64,000 bases of DNA from Psococerastis gibbosa. Taxonomy: Eukaryota > Arthropoda > Insecta > Psocodea > Psocidae. A program made the translations under genes and the position numbers. Positions 63,101 to 64,000 of the stretch are shown here, piece by piece (within the stretch, counting starts at the first letter, position 1; every line of letters begins with the position of its first letter). The stretch spans positions 11,842,001 to 11,906,000 of the forward strand of contig OZ020489.1 of assembly GCA_963971405.1 (NCBI GenBank), written 5' to 3'. Below the pieces are notes generated by a model. It was not told the DNA's origin. It did no database searches and saw nothing but the letters and a program-made list of their open reading frames with translations.

Positions 63101-64000
63101 TAAAAAATTCATTCGACAAGAATAAGAAAAATAGCTATTTACTTATTTTATTTTCTTTAAAGGTCTTAAAAAGATATAGGTGTCTTAATTTTGCTTATTT
63201 AGGCTCATTGTATTATACTTAACATTGACCACTTGCTCCTGCGTGTTCATCGGTTTAAATAATGCTAAAAAAAATTCATTCGACAAGAATAAAAAAAATA
63301 GCTATTTACTTATTTTATTTTTTTTAAAGGTCTTGATATCATTAGGGTGTCTTAGTTTTGCTTATTGTGGCTCACTGTATTGTACTTAACATTGTGCAAT
63401 TGCTCCTGCGTGTTCATCGGTGTAAATTTAGCTACAAAAAATTCATTCGACAAGAATACGAAAAATAGCTATATACTTATTTTATTTTTTTTAAAGGTCT
63501 TGATATGACACGGGTGTCTTAATTAGGCTTATTTTGGCTCATTGTATTGTAGTAGCATTGAGCAATTGCTCCTGCGTGTTCATCCGTGTAAATGTAGCTA
63601 AAAAAAATTCATTCGACAAGAATAAGAAAAATAGCTATTTACTTATTTTATTTTTTTAAAGGTTTTAAAAAGATATAGGTGTCTTAATTTTGCTTATTTT
63701 GGCTCATTGTATTGTACTTGACATTGAGCAATTGCTCCTGCGTGTTCATCGGTTTGAAATGTTGCTAAAAAAAATTCATTCGACAAGAATAAAAAAAATA
63801 GCTATTTACTTATTTTATTTTTTTTAAAGGTCTTGATATGATAAAGGTGTCTTAATTTTGCTTATTTTGGCTCATTGTATTGAACTTAACATTGAGCAAT
63901 TGCTCCTGATTGTTCATCGGTGTAAATGTAGCTAAAAAAAATTCATTCGACAAGAATAAGAAAAATAGCTATTTACTTATTTTATTTTTTTTAAAGGTCT
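60121..64000 (+). repeat. C segment, third copy (of 33816-37695), runs off the window
   Basis: The offset to 33816-37695 is 26305, and to 56789-59725 it is 3332 (20 monomers). I saw no differences from 56789-59725 over the 2.9 kb they share. Beyond 63057 it continues with the order of 36752 onward. Differences there include GGCTCACTG/GGCTCATTG near 63375 and GTAGTAGC/GTAGTAAC near 63551. The end of the window cuts a monomer. Confidence 0.9.

Larger units (their letters stand above)
1..64000 (+). repeat. Satellite DNA array, ~166-bp monomer, about 385 tandem copies
   Basis: The monomer start motif ATTGAGCAATTGCTCCTGCG, or a close variant, recurs every 164-167 bp throughout. In the first 1.7 kb it falls at 1, 167, 332, 498, 664, 831, 997, 1163, 1329, 1494 and 1661. 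All copies read in the same direction and I found no interruption by foreign sequence. Total copy number is window length divided by about 166. The best conserved parts are monomer positions about 20-43 (GTGTTCATCGGTGTAAATG region), 51-69 (ATTCATTCGACAAGAATA) and 124-152 (GTGTCTTAATTTTGC to TTTTGGCTCA). The most variable parts are 1-16 and 108-123. Size, AT richness and multi-monomer periodicity fit a eukaryotic centromeric or heterochromatic satellite. The family is not one I recognise, and the centromere assignment is inference. No gene lies anywhere in the window, so every stretch longer than 300 bp is this repeat. Confidence 0.98.

Noticed and set aside
1..64000. CRISPR array
   Set aside because: The whole 166-bp unit is conserved with no unique spacers between repeats, and the unit is far too long.
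1..64000. CENP-B box
   Set aside because: I compared the TTCG-containing segments (TTCGACAAGAATAAG, TTCGTCGGTG, TTCGACAGGAATCAG) with the consensus NTTCGNNNNANNCGGGN. None has the required A and CGGG.
1..64000. Known centromere satellites (human alpha 171 bp, Arabidopsis 178 bp, grass CentO/CentC types)
   Set aside because: The length is similar to some, but the sequence does not resemble the ones I can recall. I left the family and host unnamed.

Overview
The whole window is one uninterrupted satellite DNA array. About 385 head-to-tail copies of a 164-167 bp, AT-rich monomer (about 29% G+C in the consensus I derived by eye) fill it from base 1 to base 64000, all in the same orientation. I see no genes, RNA genes, transposable elements, telomeric repeats or unique DNA. 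Monomer size close to one nucleosome, nested multi-monomer periods and near-identical kilobase duplications are typical of eukaryotic centromeric or other heterochromatic satellites. I do not recognise the family and cannot name the organism. A centromeric role is an inference.

Two groups of monomers alternate in blocks. Group A carries variants such as TTGCTTCTG after the monomer start, GTGTAATTG, CAGGAATCAG and ATACCAAAAATAG. Group B/C carries CATCGGTTTAAATGTTGC, GTTTTAAAAAGATATAGG, TGACACGGGTG and CCACTTGCTCC. Layout: A 1-4000 (13-monomer, 2155-bp higher-order repeat); B island 4001-about 5178; A about 5178-17963 (including a 2826-bp, 17-monomer tandem pair); B 17964-about 29700 (22-monomer, 3662-bp repeat); C about 29700-40410; A 40411-about 47180; B/C about 47180-59725; a 0.4-kb A island 59725-60120; C 60121-64000.

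The main structural result is a very large duplication. Bases 5868-40410 form a 34,543-bp unit, and a second copy starts at 40411. The second copy carries a net 16,069-bp internal deletion (11488-27556 of the first copy is absent), a 1160-bp tandem duplication, a 3339-bp tandem duplication and a 3332-bp back-step that also brought in the 0.4-kb A island. By eye the copies differ at only a few sites per several kilobases, so the exchanges look recent. Most junctions keep the monomer register, as expected of homologous unequal exchange. Two (about 4000 and 17963) are out of register and leave truncated monomers.

Each canonical monomer also holds two perfect 12-bp palindromes and an A8 and a T8 tract 51 bp apart. 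B/C monomers often add a GACAC-GG-GTGTC hairpin. Short open frames of about 70-80 codons recur, but they are by-products of the repeat and are not annotated as genes.
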